This document shows, one piece after another, positions 46,801-64,000 of a DNA stretch of 64,000 bases. A program made the position numbers and the translations under genes. The notes below the pieces were generated by a model. The model saw only the letters and a program-made list of their open reading frames with translations, was not told the origin of the DNA and did not search any database. Within the stretch, counting starts at the first letter, position 1, and the number at the start of each line of letters is the position of its first letter. Source of the DNA: Acorus gramineus (lineage: Eukaryota; Streptophyta; Magnoliopsida; Acorales; Acoraceae); the NCBI GenBank assembly GCA_030737835.1, contig CM060850.1, positions 10,173,877 to 10,237,876 of the forward strand, given 5' to 3'.

Positions 46801-47658
46801 GAGAAAAAAATTGTATATAAACCTTTGAATGATGTGTATATCTCCTTCCAGTGAATGCTATGAAATTACATGAAAGTTCTGGGTGTACTGGGTGTATCAA
46901 AATCCAAAATCAATAAACAAGAGGTGGCCAACATTATATTATCCATATATGTTTCAATTAACTTACATGAAAGTTTGGTATATCGTGAGAAACGATGATA
47001 ACAATGTGACAAGACATGTCGGTTCGATCGGCCTGTTGTGGAAGACTTTCAATATCAAGTCGGCAAAAAAATAAATTTTGGATTTATTGAAGTCTACAAA
47101 AATCACACTCAAAATGCTGGAGGAGAATTCATATGAGGCTTAATTAATTAATTTCATGAACTGATTTTTTGTTTATTTGAAAACATTCTTCCATTTGATT
47201 CGTTGATCTATAATTGGTTGGAGGTTTTTTTTCATATAAACCCCCTAAAAGAAAATAATCTATTTGAGATGTGGCACAATCAATAGTTGATTTGATTTTC
47301 CTTAGTTTGTGTTAAAAAATAGAATTGATTGGTTTTCTTGCATGTATTTGTAAAGTCATCATTTGAGTTACTGCTAAATAATAGAATAACATATTCCATT
47401 TTTGGATAGTTGTCATGCATTAATAATTTGGGCCCCTATTTCGCAACAGCCACAATGATATTTATACAATTGTTGATAATGAGCCATGTCGGCATTCCTT
47501 TCGATCTCTTTGTTTTCTTATTGCATTGCTTCTATTTCTTGTTTCCTCTGTATTCTCTCACCTACACTTCAGAGTTGTATTATAAAAATAAAAATAAAAT
47601 CATGATAGCAATATCCGTATTTTTCTTACAAAAAAAAATATGCATTTTTAAAAAATAT
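43817..47658. other. AT-rich intergenic DNA, no gene seen
   Basis: Two outward-facing segments, 45612-45644 and 46321-46353, share TTAAAATTTA/AGATTAT-type words in inverted orientation and may be the ends of a MITE. A 63-codon frame at 46883-47071 has no recognisable motif. Nothing else stands out. Confidence 0.35.
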
Positions 47659-48961
47659 CACTATAATAAAAAAGAGTTTTGATGACAAGCAAAAACCATC
47701 ATCAAAATCTTTATGTCTGTCACGAAAAGCCTACTATGACGTTTGGCCGTCCATCATGGTTGCACCAATCACCGTAGGTGTTTGTGACGATCAAAGTATG
47801 TCTGTCACCGTACATGGCATTTGGTGACAAACATACCCGTCACCATAGGTCGACAATAAATAACAAACACAAACGCCCGTCATTATTGATTGTCAACCAG
47901 TGACACACGATGCATAAGTTTCAATGACGGTTGACACTTAACTGTTACCATAGGCTATATACAATGACAGACATATCCATCACCGTATGCTGATAAATAA
48001 TTGATGGGTAGCCAATGTTAGTCACCTTTTATAGACATTTAGTGATAAATTATCACAGTATTTTTTTAACATATAATTAAAATCAAAATTTTCCGTGACG
48101 ATCAATATTTATAATTAATATAATTAAAATATAATAAAAAAAATTTAGCGTTGCAAGCAATATTCAATATGATTAAAACATAGATATCCACAAATTAATA
48201 TATGAAAATATAAAAAATTTCTTCATATTAAAATCTCAACAATTCAATACATTGTATCAAGTATCAACCAATAAAAAAAATACATTAAAAATTACGTCAA
48301 TTTGATAAATTAAAAAAATAAAAAATCAATTGCATCTCTTTCAATTGCACCATCTCTGCATATTGATGTCTGATTCTTGAATCCCCTGCTATGCAGAAAG
48401 CTTGAAATGGACTAATGCATAATATTGAAAAAAAAACTAGGTTGGGGGTGTTGAGAGTGAAGGGGAATTTGTCAAATTGGGTTAAGCTTTTATTTTTAGA
48501 ATGTGAGGCATGTGTGCTAATGCCATATATGGTAATTACAACCATTTATTTGGTATTATTTGACCATTAATTGATTATTGGGTGAGCTATATATGATAAT
48601 GATGATTAATTTGAAATTATATTATTACTTTGTGTGTTCATCCCCATAAATGGTAATGATTATTTATTTGAATGATATTACATGACAATTTATTATGTGT
48701 GTCACCATGAATAGAAATTGTCTTTGTTTTTTACATTTTATGACAGGTTATTATATGTGTGTCACCTAATAGATATTAAAGAATAATTATTATTTGACAC
48801 TTTTATGAAAGTCACTAAAATATGGTAATCTCACTGACAAGAAGTTGTATCATGAAAAGTGCATTTATAATGACGCATATTTTTGCCCATCACTGTAGTT
48901 AAATTTTATGTGACAGTCACTTATAGTGACTGTCACCAAAAGCCAATTTTGGTGTACACTG
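47659..48961. mobile_element. CACTA-like (En/Spm) non-autonomous element with 3-bp TSD
   Basis: The left end reads CACTATAATAAAAAAGAGTT then TTGATGACA. The right end, in reverse complement, reads CAGTGTACACCAAAATTGGC then TTTTGGTGACA. These fit the CACTA terminal pattern. Subterminal regions carry many GTCACC/GGTGAC and GACGG words on both sides. The trinucleotide TAT flanks both ends (47656-47658 and 48962-48964), as expected for a 3-bp target duplication. The 1.3-kb interior has no transposase. Confidence 0.65.
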
Positions 48962-48964
48962 TAT

Positions 48965-49500
48965 ATAACTATATATTGCATAAGATAATAATTTAACTAT
49001 TTAAGCATAATAAAACTTTTTTTTGTTTGTTGGTGTTTTTTTGTTATTCCCAATGTAATAGTCATTTTTTTATTGTTTGATTCACTTTTGATAAATTGAA
49101 CATGATAAGTGAATAGCAACTTATAACTTTTTAAAATGTTAATCTTATTTTTACATTAATTGTTTATGTTTCAAAACATGTATGAGGGATATGACATATA
49201 TGAAAGTATTAAGTAAAATATTTTTCTTAAATGGCATGAAATCATATTTTAATCTATTGACAAAGATAAAATATTTTAGTATCATTTGGAATTCTCATAT
49301 TAGTAAAACTAAAACTATTATATATGCTTAACCATATCCAGTGTGTATACTATAGGTATAGCGCTACATGGTAAATAATTCTTTCATCAGGGTGTTATCT
49401 ACAAAAATGTTGTGGCTGGCCCCATAAACATGTTTCATTTTGGAGATGTGAATGCGTGAGCACATCAAATTATCATTTCCTCCGAACAACTCCAACTCCC
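48965..49500. other. AT-rich DNA upstream of the beta-glucosidase gene
   Basis: No gene or repeat with clear ends is seen. The distal promoter of the BGLU40-like gene would lie here. Confidence 0.4.
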
Positions 49501-49502
49501 TC

Positions 49503-49510
49503 TATATATA
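49503..49510 (+). promoter_or_regulatory. TATA box of the BGLU40-like gene
   Basis: TATATATA lies 262 bp upstream of the start codon at 49772. Transcription from about 49535 would give a leader containing two (CT)n microsatellites, at 49556-49606 and about 49706-49760. Confidence 0.45.
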
Positions 49511-49553
49511 CAAACTTCCATTTTCATATGTTCTTTCAGTTTTTATCAAACTT

Positions 49554-49555
<2 letters not shown>

Positions 49556-49606
<51 letters not shown>
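49556..49606 (+). repeat. (CT)n microsatellite in the BGLU40 leader
   Basis: About 25 uninterrupted CT units lie between the TATA box and the start codon. A second CT-rich tract lies at about 49706-49760. Confidence 0.9.
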
Positions 49607-49612
<6 letters not shown>

Positions 49613-49771
49613 ACAATATTTGAAAAAAAAATTGTCTGTTGATGTATATTAATCTCTTCTTTTGCTGAATCTCAAACTCTATGAATAGATAGATCCCTTC
49701 CCCCCTTCTCTCTCTCTTGGTTCTCTCCCTCTCTCTTGGTTCTCTCTCTCTCTCTATCTCTACAGACAGAT

Positions 49772-55654
<5,883 letters not shown>

Positions 55655-55933
55655 TGGAAGTTCCAATATCACTGAAGATTCAAGAATTTGTCATGCTAAA
55701 AGTACAGTGTTGGATTTGTCATATTATTGTAATTGGATAGGCTACAACTCGTCACATAAGTATTCACAAATTTACTAGATAAGAACAACATTTCTTCTTG
55801 AAATAGATGAAAGAAAATGAAAGTTTTTGTTATTCTTGATAAATTAATGTGTCATTCAAACATATTCATAACAGTTATTAATTATTAGTTCCCAGATGTA
55901 CCTTTCTGGTTGAAGTCAATAAAAACTGCTGTT
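55655..55933. other. Convergent intergenic spacer between BGLU40 and PRS4
   Basis: The stop codons of the two genes are only 279 bp apart. An AATAAA at 55918-55923 on the plus strand could serve BGLU40. The two 3' untranslated regions probably overlap or nearly touch. Confidence 0.6.
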
Positions 55934-58900
55934 TCAGATTTGAAGAGCATCAGATATGGATCCTGCGAGACTCAGGACTTCAAAGGGAGCTTTGCCAGCT
56001 ATGGCTTTCACTGTATGAGGGCATGAGTCTGTGATCCAGAAATAAGTAAACGGCTTCTCAGCTGAAACAAAAATAAAGTGCTTATTAGACCCGTCGGATA
56101 AATAATAGAGATATAAAAGGAAATCATTAGATGTAGATTGAGAAAGAAATTTAAATGTGATTCTATCTTACCAGAATTTTCATGCATGAACCGCTCATAT
56201 GACTGCTTAGGAAACACTCCATGGGTGACGTAAGCACTGACTTTTGCAGCCCCATGAGCCGCCAAAACTTTCTGTGAGGATTTGTAAAAGGAGTTACAAT
56301 CAGAGCCAGCTTGGTAAAGTAAAAAACAAAGTGAAAAATCTCCGTTTGATGGATCAATGTGCAACCCAATCACTCTTTTGACTTGGGAAAAATTTAGAGA
56401 ACTTTCATTCACATTTTTTTCCACAAAGTACATGTGATGAAACTCATGGATGGATACAATGGAAATCTATTCCACTTTTTCAGTAAAAGTAAATTCAGAC
56501 TGTGCAAGCTGTTCGCAATGTTTAGTGGAGGTACCTATTATGTTCTCTTAAAAATGCATGTTAACAATGTCAATCAACATATACAACATCTTGATGAAGA
56601 ACATGATTCAAAAACAATTTGTTATTATAAAATAAACTCAGTGAACATAAGAGCTTCATTGCAATGTTATGCATAAATTGGACCATTGAATTTTAACGGA
56701 TTCACACCTGGCACTCAATAAGTGTCCCACCAGATTGCACCAAATCATCAACAATCACCACATGGCAACCCTCTGGGTTCCCTTCCTTTAAGCGAACTAT
56801 CCTTTTATCTCCATCGCGAACTTTTGTGCAAACAACCTGCAATTGACATTCAGATGTCAAGCAAAAGAAACTGCAAATTATACAAAGGAATATTGATATC
56901 TAAATAGGGATAACACTTACCATGGGAAAATGCTGCAACTGCTTGTAAAATCGCTTCCACGCTCCATCATCAGGGAAGGCAACAACTACCTGGGGACAGT
57001 TTAAAAAAAATTTAGAAAGATTACATACTCGGTAGTCATCATTTGCAGCATCTGAGAAGACTGGTAACAGATATTTTCACACTAAGGACTCACATTGTCA
57101 GCATCAGGAAGCTCATGCAGGCGTTGCTTCAGTAAAGGGATGCCAGTTTCAAAGCATGGCAAGACTTGATCACTAAAATAAAATCTTTCCTGTGCACGAC
57201 ATTATATACATGCATCAACAAATATGCACATTCATGTAGGTGTTTCAAAAGTAAGTAATGTGAGGAAGTTTACAAGCCAGAAAATATAGAGGTATATATA
57301 TAAAGGAGTACCGAGTTACAGATTCAAGACTAATAGTGATGACGCCATATAAAGTGCAGAATGATGCAATACATCTCATTAAATTCCACTAACAATACTG
57401 GATTATGCCTTTACTATAACACCACAATCTAGCAATACATGATTATGCATGTGGGTCACCAATTCATGGTTCATAAATATGTTAAACTAAAATAAGTTGC
57501 TGATGCGTCCAAAAAAAAAAAAAAAATTGAAAAAAAAAAGTAATCAACAACAGTCCCCCCACACCATCTATTCCACTTTTTTTATCCCCATTCCCTGCCA
57601 TCATCGTACGAAGCATCTTCAGTAAAAGTAAATTCAGCAGATCACTTAGAATATAATACCCAACAAACAGGAATACCCAATCTGAGTATAAGCCTATTAT
57701 ACAAAATGTATGCCTATTCTTATAATACTCATGTTGATTGAAGCCAACTTCAAAAGCAATACATTAGATAAACATTCTTCACTTGGCACGCATGTTATAC
57801 TATAAATAAGCCATCAAGAGCATGCCAAAAATATTACGTTAGGCAACTAAAAACTCATAACTTAATAAAATTTGCCGGTGTTACTTTCCCATCGACAAAA
57901 AAATAATAATTATGATCGACCAAGTTGGTGCATTAGGAGAGATCAATCAAATGCTTCTTTTGTTGTCGATATTATAAAAGAGGGATGCTTAGCGTCTACA
58001 GTTCATGTTCCGTGCAAATTGTAAATGGCAATGCTCATTATTTCTTCTTTTCCTTTTTCAATTTTTTTCCGGGCAATAAAGGCTATGGAAATGTAAAATA
58101 CATTATGCTGCTAAGATGGAGAGAGTAGTCATTCTACCATGGCAAAATTAAAAACCCATAAAAGAGTTCAAAACAATGTTCTGGAAATGTTAATTTCTTT
58201 GTTCTCTAGATGTCAAAGAAAACCAGACCAGGCCCAAGGAAAGTGAAGCAAACATTTACACAATAGAAGCCAGGATTTCTTCACAAAAATTGAAGAGAGA
58301 TCAAATGCAAGGGGGGAAAAGGCAAATCACAGTGGAACAGAGTCAACAAGGAGGCATTCTGTAAGCAATGCTAGACGGCAATGTAGAACATCCAACAAAT
58401 TAGTCCAACCATGCAAAGACACATAATCTTCGCCCACCATAAAATGATGCATGTATGAGTAGCTCAAAACAAATGACAGATATATAAGTAAAGTGAAACA
58501 AACCTGCAAAGCATGTATATCATATATGACTAAACTGGTTGGGCCACCCCTAGAGATGGGGATGTTTGACAATATCCGAGCCATCGTAAATGCTGTTGCA
58601 ACATCTCCTTCCTCTTCCATCCGTTCAAAAGAGCCAGTAGGAAAGAACGGCAGAACCAGCGTGAAGGAAGCAACAAACAGTCGAGGCAAAGCAAAGATGA
58701 CAGAAAGCTGCTCAAAGATGACCCCTGGAGAGCTGAATGAAGCTAGGAAGGCGACATGCTGCCCTCTGATATCTTGAGCATTGTTGATAAACAAATTTGG
58801 AAACCCGTCCTCAAAGCTCCTGAAAACAAGCTTAGACTGTCAATTATCTCTTCGAAAAAAGCATAAGCTTGTCCCGTACCTTTTGATTTCACGAGAATGC

Positions 58901-59733
58901 ATGAAAATGCAATTTCAAGCAAACCACACTAATTTATTTTATTTTATTAAAATTGGTGCCCCACTGTGCACATTTGGCACAGTAGGGTTTGATCATGACC
59001 CTCTTTTCGGAGACAGGGGTGCTCACCAGCTAACCAAAGCTCGGCTTTGCCATACTAGAAAATACTAGAGGAACCTGGAATATAAGACACATTCCCTCGT
59101 CTCCTTATGTTCAGGGGCTTTCTATATTAATAAGGTTGCTCCTATATCTTTTTCAAAGAAAAAAAAAACATAAACTTAATTTCCAATTTTTGAGAAGCAT
59201 CAACTAATTGTTCTTTCTGAATAAATTAAAATGACAAAACTCTTGGGATTGGACCCATAGCTCAATGCGAGTCAATGGTCTATAATAATAGAAATTATAA
59301 CTATGAGGTCTTGAGTTCAAATCCCATCATTACCCATCAAAAAAATGCACAAAACTCTCTCCAAAATTTAAATGAAAAAAACCAAAGCTTCAAACAAACA
59401 CCAAGAATACGAACCCACATCAGCAATTGCTATATTTTATCCTCTCTGTGCAAACCAGCCCACACAAGTTTCAATAACTTCCAATAATAATAATAAAAGA
59501 GGGACCTTGAAGAAACATTTAATACATGGTATCCAAGTTTCAAAAGATCAGAACAAAAAGGACCAATAAAAGAATCAACTTTCAGAGAGAGAGAGATTCA
59601 CAAAGGGTCTTACAAACCTCCAATTGATGGACTGGAGCTGGATGAAAGGGGACTGCTCTGCGATCTTTCGGGCCAGTGGTTCTGACTCCACACAGTAGAA
59701 AAGCAGTATATGCTTCTTCTTCGGTTTCTCCAT
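55934..59733 (-). CDS. PRS4: Ribose-phosphate pyrophosphokinase 4 (PRPP synthetase, class II)
   Basis: Makes phosphoribosyl pyrophosphate from ribose-5-phosphate and ATP, the precursor for nucleotide, His and Trp synthesis. The PRS3/4 class is cytosolic in plants and does not need inorganic phosphate (family knowledge). Seven exons (minus): 59733-59618, 58819-58504, 57189-57094, 56989-56921, 56836-56708, 56271-56172, 56061-55934. They give 317 aa, slightly shorter than Arabidopsis PRS4. The start [14 protein letters not shown] has no transit peptide, which fits a cytosolic enzyme. Hallmarks are [37 protein letters not shown] and the PRPP-binding loop [13 protein letters not shown] (residues 225-237). 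All splice sites are GT-AG and the frame is intact. Introns 1 and 2 are long, and intron 1 holds SINEs. Confidence 0.95.
58935..59060 (-). mobile_element. Probable SINE in PRS4 intron 1 (sense to PRS4)
   Basis: In reverse complement there is an A-box-like TTAGCTGGTGAGCACC and a B-box-like GATCAAACCCT. It then reads GGGGCACCAATTTT and an AAATAAAATAAA-type tail. It shares the 3' part with the fragment at 32440-32520. The target duplication is not resolved. Confidence 0.45.
59245..59341 (+). mobile_element. Short SINE in PRS4 intron 1, with TSD
   Basis: The A-box-like TAGCTCAATGCGAG (59258-59271) and B-box-like TTGAGTTCAAATCCC (59311-59325) are followed by a short A tail. The flanks AAAATGACAAAACTCT (59228-59243) and AAAATGCACAAAACTCT (59342-59358) form a target duplication differing by one inserted base. 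The body is about 97 bp, close to a bare tRNA-like head. Confidence 0.65.
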
Positions 59734-59805
59734 CTCTCGCTGTCTTTCTATCTCTATCTCTCTGGACTCCTAACTGCAGACAAAGGAAAAAAGTGTAGCC
59801 TTTCC

Positions 59806-59814
59806 TTTTATATA
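59806..59814 (-). promoter_or_regulatory. TATA box of PRS4
   Basis: On the minus strand CTATATAAAAGG lies about 75 bp upstream of the start codon at 59733, so the leader would be about 45 nt. Confidence 0.5.
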
Positions 59815-59865
59815 GAATTTCTCTTTGAAAGTTGAAACCCTAAACTGATGGAAAAAGAAAAGGGA

Positions 59866-60010
59866 AAAATCCAAATAACGCCCATTAAATTGTTTGAAAT
59901 CCATATAACTATCTGACTTTTCCATATAAACCCTTGAAAACATGTAAGTAAATTCAAATAATTATCTAAGTTAAATTTTCATTGACAGGTTATGATTATT
60001 GTGCGAATAT
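59866..60010. mobile_element. Foldback family F, one-arm fragment
   Basis: The segment has AATCCATATAACTATCTGAC, AAACCCTTGAAAACATGTAAG and then AGTTAAATTTTCATTGACAG. This is the same word order as the left arms at 50793 and 51309. The other arm is missing. It lies just upstream of the PRS4 promoter. Confidence 0.55.
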
Positions 60011-60544
60011 TCTATCCGGTAAAAAATAAACACAAAATCACAACTTTCTGAACTTTTTTTTTTTTTTTTTGGGAAAAAAAAAGGTAGACTTTGCTACCCG
60101 ATTTCAACTTTCCAAACCAATTAATCTCAAACAGCAAATACAAGTATAATCAAATAAAAAAAAAAAAATCTAGCTTCGGACTACACCTTTCAATCTCCTC
60201 CTCCCTTTTTTATCTCCAATGTATTCTTTAGAGGGGGAGCACTTTAGTTGAGATGAGGAGGAACGACTATCAACAGAAGAGAAGGTGACGAAGAGGGGAT
60301 GTAAATGCAGACGGCGGTGTTCGATTTCCGATTGGAGCAGATCGAAGTGTTCGGATGAAGCAAACGGCGGTAGATCAAGAGAGAACTTCTAGGACTCTAG
60401 GGTTTACTAAAGTTCGAATTGATGGTGTTGATTTTCATCTCATAAAATCAAATGGATTATATTTGATGGTTTTGTTGCAATGTATGATCGATGATAAAAA
60501 AAACCATCTAAAAAAAGATACACCATTCAATTCAAACAATCAAA

Positions 60545-61896
60545 GGTGGCGTTTGGCGCGGAACGCGGATTTTAAGTTCAAATTAATAAAGGCATAAAGA
60601 GATTTTACTGATAATCTTTAAAGAGCTTAAGAAAAAAAAATGTTTGGTTCATATCATGCAATTATTTAGATAAGTGTGTTTGGTTGATCACTAAACATAT
60701 GTGCTTATTAGGAGGGTATTTCAGTCCATTTTATAAATGTTGAATGCTATTTTGATATTTGTTTGAAACTCTAGAAAATGTTTTGAGATATTAAAAATTA
60801 TTGTTTTTTTTCAATTACATCCATCAACCACTAATGCTCTATGTAGAACAATGAAATTTTTTTGTGGATTAGTTTACACATGAAAAATAAATAATTCATA
60901 AACATAAACCAAATAGTATTCATATAGTTGTAAATCATTTCATTAAACAATACAATCCTAATAATATTACGTTATTTCCCAATCCATCCAAAAATAACAT
61001 AATAAAATTGGTTTCATATGTGTTTCATTCAAGCACTAATCATCTATTTTTTTCCATAAATCTAATCAAAGAGACCCAACTCTTCCAAATCTTAAACAAT
61101 AACCACCACCAAGACTTTAATAACAAACAAATTAAAAACTGATTCGGTCAATTCTATTCAGGACGACCCAATCTCCCTAATTGTTCTCCTCCGACTTCTA
61201 TTTCAACATGGGTCTGCATTAAAATCACTTATTGTTGGATCTTGACAAGCTCTTGAGGGGGGATCCTCTTCAGCTGCTCTTGAGCGATCCTCATCATCTC
61301 CGGATCCATCATCGTGTCAAACATTATTTGCGTCCGATTGAAACCCTAAATCAAACTTGGATCTTCTTTTAGAGGCCGAATCGAGTTCACGAAAAGAAGG
61401 GGAAAAAAAAGGTCTTCTAAAAACGAAAATTGAGGGTTTTTTTTATTTATAAAAGTTCATGGATCTGAATCGGAAATCAGACCTGTGATCGGGAGGCTCT
61501 CGGACAGGAGGAGGTGATCTAGTAAAGTGTTTGTTGGGAGTTGACGAAGGAGGGGTAGGGAGGCGATGGAGGGGGGAGATCCGCCAATTAGGGTTTCACT
61601 TAGTGTGAAGAGAGTCGAGGAGAGAAATGTGTGAGGAGAGAGAGAAGTGATTGAAAAATTGGGTTATATACCACTCGTAATTAACTCAAAGTAGCAAGGG
61701 TAAGTTGGTCTTTTCACGTCGGGGGTCAATAGGCGTAATGCGAAGGCAGAAAAATTCAGCAGTTTATAAGCGAAAAGAGGATAATATTCTACACTTAATT
61801 GGGTCTCAACCAAACACTGATGTAACACATAAGTGCTGAATAACTCACTTTCAATCCAATAAACGTTGAAAAGTCGGTGAACCAAACACCGCCAAA
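60545..61896. mobile_element. Putative TIR transposon carrying a captured OEP61 exon
   Basis: The left end reads GTGGCGTTTGG and the right end, in reverse complement, GCGGTGTTTGG. These are short inverted ends of the GGxGTTTGG kind seen in many plant DNA transposons. CAAAG occurs just outside both ends (about 60540-60544 and 61892-61896) and may be the target duplication. The interior holds a 5' gene fragment (61229-61324 with its leader) and no transposase. The boundaries are by eye and uncertain. Confidence 0.4.
61229..61324 (-). pseudogene. 5' exon fragment of an OEP61/TPR7-like gene
   Basis: The frame from 61324 reads MFDTMMDPEMMRIAQEQLKR and then IPPQELVKIQQ before a stop. From family knowledge this matches the conserved N-terminus of plant OEP61/TPR7 (ER/outer-envelope chaperone receptors), which starts MFNGMMDPEMIRIAQEQM and has RIQQQ next. 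The place where the family continues reads CAACAATAAGTG. This looks like a splice donor (CAG|GTAAGTG) that has lost its GT. No TPR exons follow, so this is a captured or relic exon with its leader. Confidence 0.6.
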
Positions 61897-61919
61897 GAGT
61901 GATGAAATAATCAAAACAA

Positions 61920-62060
61920 ATTCGGGTTCGGGTTAAACCTCAGCAACGCGAACCCAACCTGAATTGGGTTCAGGTGGACTCAGGCTTGGGTTGGGTTAAA
62001 ACCGTTGTTCAAATATTCCAACCTAAACCTGTCAAAAAATTGGGTTTGGTTGGGTCGGCT
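61920..62060. repeat. GGGTTxGGGTT-type degenerate repeat
   Basis: Words such as TTCGGGTTCGGGTTAAACC and GGCTTGGGTTGGGTTAAAAC fill the tract. It resembles the tracts at 5545, 12597 and 16200, and is followed directly by a foldback element. Confidence 0.6.
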
Positions 62061-62084
62061 TCAACCAACCCAAGTTGCATCACT

Positions 62085-62592
62085 AAAAAAATGGAAAACT
62101 CCACATAACCCATGACTTTTCATGAATTCATATTACCTCTGAAAACACTTATATATATTTAAATAACCCTCTGAGTTAAATTTACGTTAATATATGAAAA
62201 ATATTCTATGTATATTTTTATTTGGTTAACCTTGACTAAAAATTCAGTATATCAAAAACATCTACAATGTGTTAAAAATACAAAAAAAAGTATGTGAATT
62301 ATGATTTTACCCATCTAGATAGGATTTTATAATCCATTCAAAATGATAAAATCGTTGTTTACAGATGATTTACCCCGTTTTTAATATTAAAGCGGGTTTT
62401 AGTATATTGTATTTTTCATTAAGGTGAACCAAATAGAATATTGGCATGATACTCTTTATCTGGAGGGATTATTTGAATTTACACGAATGTTTCATATAAT
62501 TATTTGGACTTTATAAAATGCCATAGGGTCATATGGGTTTTGTACAGTTTACAATGATGATTTGGATTTTTCCAAAAAAAAAAAAAAAAATT
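62085..62592. mobile_element. Foldback element, family F, copy 3
   Basis: The left arm has CTCCACATAACCCATGAC, then AAACACTTATATATATTTAA and GAGTTAAATTTACGTTAAT. The right arm, in reverse complement, reads AAAAATCCAAATCATC. The centre again has ACAATGTGTTAAAAATAC and GATAAAATCGTTGTT. It ends in a poly-A run. Confidence 0.6.
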
Positions 62593-64000
62593 GATGCTCA
62601 TCAAATCGAATGCTTATCAAATGAGATGGGTGTCTCGGGCTCGGCCCGAGTTGAACTGAAACTGGCATGATCGGCCGAAGTATAGTAAGTCATGTTGTAA
62701 GTGTGGACTTGGGTCGCAACCCTTGGATATAGGCATGGGCGGAGTCATGCATGGGCTTGGCCGGGTTGTAGCCTGATCGAGATTTGTCAAAATAATTTTG
62801 TTATTTTATCTTTAATTTATTTTAAAAAGATTATAAAACTCATTTTATTGTGAGTGGACTATTAATCTCTCGCATATTAAATGATTCTCTGTATTGAAAA
62901 AGAGTTTGATTACAAAATATAGATCCAGATTTGATAATGAGTGATTTTTATTATTTGAAACATTGTAGGGCTCGATTTTAATAGGAAATACTAGGGTGTT
63001 ATGTGGATAGTCCGACAGACAGTCTGTACGATTTTTAGTTTTTTTAAATTAGTAAACATCATTTAATGAAATATATATTTTAATAAAACATGTATAATAC
63101 TTCGTTTCTAATTTTTAACATATTTTTAACAAATGTATTTTTTTTTATCGAGGTATATACTCACCTAAGGAGGTATACACCCCTCTGAATGGCTAATGAG
63201 ATATGCATGACTGCATTTGGGGCTAACCACAAATTGAGTGTAACAACGCTCAATTTAATAGTGTCATTTTATTATATATATTTTGTGTATGTTATCAATT
63301 TTACTAGATATATAATGTTCGTTATGAATATGAACTTGATTAATTTATATACATTTTAACTTTTGTATTTTTTTTAATATGGATTAAAAGTTTTACTAAA
63401 TTTTAATTTAGCCCATCCTAAAATTAAGCGCTGGCTTCGCCCCTGGATATATGGATGGCAACAGGCCGGGTTGGGTTGAGTTAATCTCAATTTTAAACCC
63501 GTTAATAAAATCTCATCCAAAACCTATGATAGAAATGTCCCAAGCTTGTTCCAATGGGTTTTAAAAAAATTCAAACTCATTTTGTCACATTTTACTTAGA
63601 AGGGAACTTGTTTAAGAATCCTAATTTTAAAAATATTTTTTATTGCTTTTTTATTCCTTTTTAACTTATAAACTAAATAATCATCATCATTCGTTATATT
63701 ATATAATGCCACTTAATGCATGTCTAAGTATCTTATAAATCGTAATAATAATAATATATGATATAGATTGTTTTATTTATGTATTATATAAAATTTGAAT
63801 AATATAAACGGTTCACATGGGGGTAAATGGGACGTGATGGTCTTGTACTTGCATCTCATGCCCATTCCATATCTTATTGGGTTGGGATAGATCGATTTTG
63901 AACGTATTTTTCATCTATTTCATCCCACTATCATCTCCTACTTTGATAAGTCCTCGCACTTGCTCAATAGATACATGATTTTAATAAAAAATAATTTTTA
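62593..64000. other. Intergenic DNA to the window end, no gene seen
   Basis: 62620-62790 is GC-richer, with CTCGGCCCGAG and GGCTTGGCCGGGTTG words. The rest is AT-rich. 63100-63250 contains AGGTATAxAC words like those near 40320-40420, which suggests a shared dispersed repeat. No coding region is supported. Confidence 0.4.

Noticed and set aside
58493..58777. 94-codon plus-strand frame
   Set aside because: It is the shadow of PRS4 exon 2, whose minus-strand frame joins to the rest of a complete enzyme.

Overview
The window is nuclear DNA from a flowering plant. The evidence is spliced genes with GT-AG introns, a coiled-coil (CC) NB-LRR resistance gene, a GH1 beta-glucosidase of the plant BGLU40 type, a class II PRPP synthetase (PRS4 type), and plant transposable elements (Ty1/copia, Ty3/gypsy, LINE, MULE, CACTA, SINE and foldback/MITE elements). 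The DNA is AT-rich and repeat-dense. I cannot place it to a family or decide between dicot and monocot.

Layout. 1-5165 is a transposon nest: a truncated copia element (5' LTR, PBS, gag, protease and half of the integrase, minus strand) abuts a LINE whose reverse transcriptase it interrupts. 5545-6290 holds GGGTTGGGTT-type repeats and a decayed receptor-kinase exon. 6818-11864 (minus) is a two-exon CC-NLR gene of about 1068 aa that appears intact. 11981-16915 is a giant inverted repeat with two arms of about 2.3 kb. It contains four copies of the same pair of small exons (signal peptide plus transmembrane segment of a receptor-kinase-like gene). 16924-18202 is a second copy of NLR exon 1, frameshifted and lacking exon 2. 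18295-19500 is a TIR-like element full of GTTACATTT repeats. About 19600-25050 is a decayed Mutator-like element carrying a plant-mobile-domain segment, split by a gypsy LTR insertion with a perfect 5-bp target duplication. 25100-30046 is gene-free and looks like old LTR sequence.

30047-39402 (minus) is an 18-exon gene for a 572-aa three-RRM, hnRNP Q-like RNA-binding protein, with a SINE in its last intron. 39403-49500 is AT-rich intergenic DNA with a short MITE, a foldback element and a 1.3-kb CACTA-like element. 49772-55654 (plus) is a 13-exon BGLU40-like beta-glucosidase (504 aa). 55934-59733 (minus) is a 7-exon PRS4-like gene (317 aa), convergent with BGLU40. 59860-64000 holds foldback copies and an apparent transposon that has captured the 5' exon of an OEP61/TPR7-like gene.

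The three complete housekeeping or metabolic genes do not form a pathway together. The most unusual part is the 10.7-18.2 kb block, where an NLR duplication flanks a palindromic amplification of a receptor-kinase N-terminus. Such a palindrome could be transcribed into long hairpin RNA. All gene models were built by reading splice sites and frames by eye. No database or expression evidence was available.
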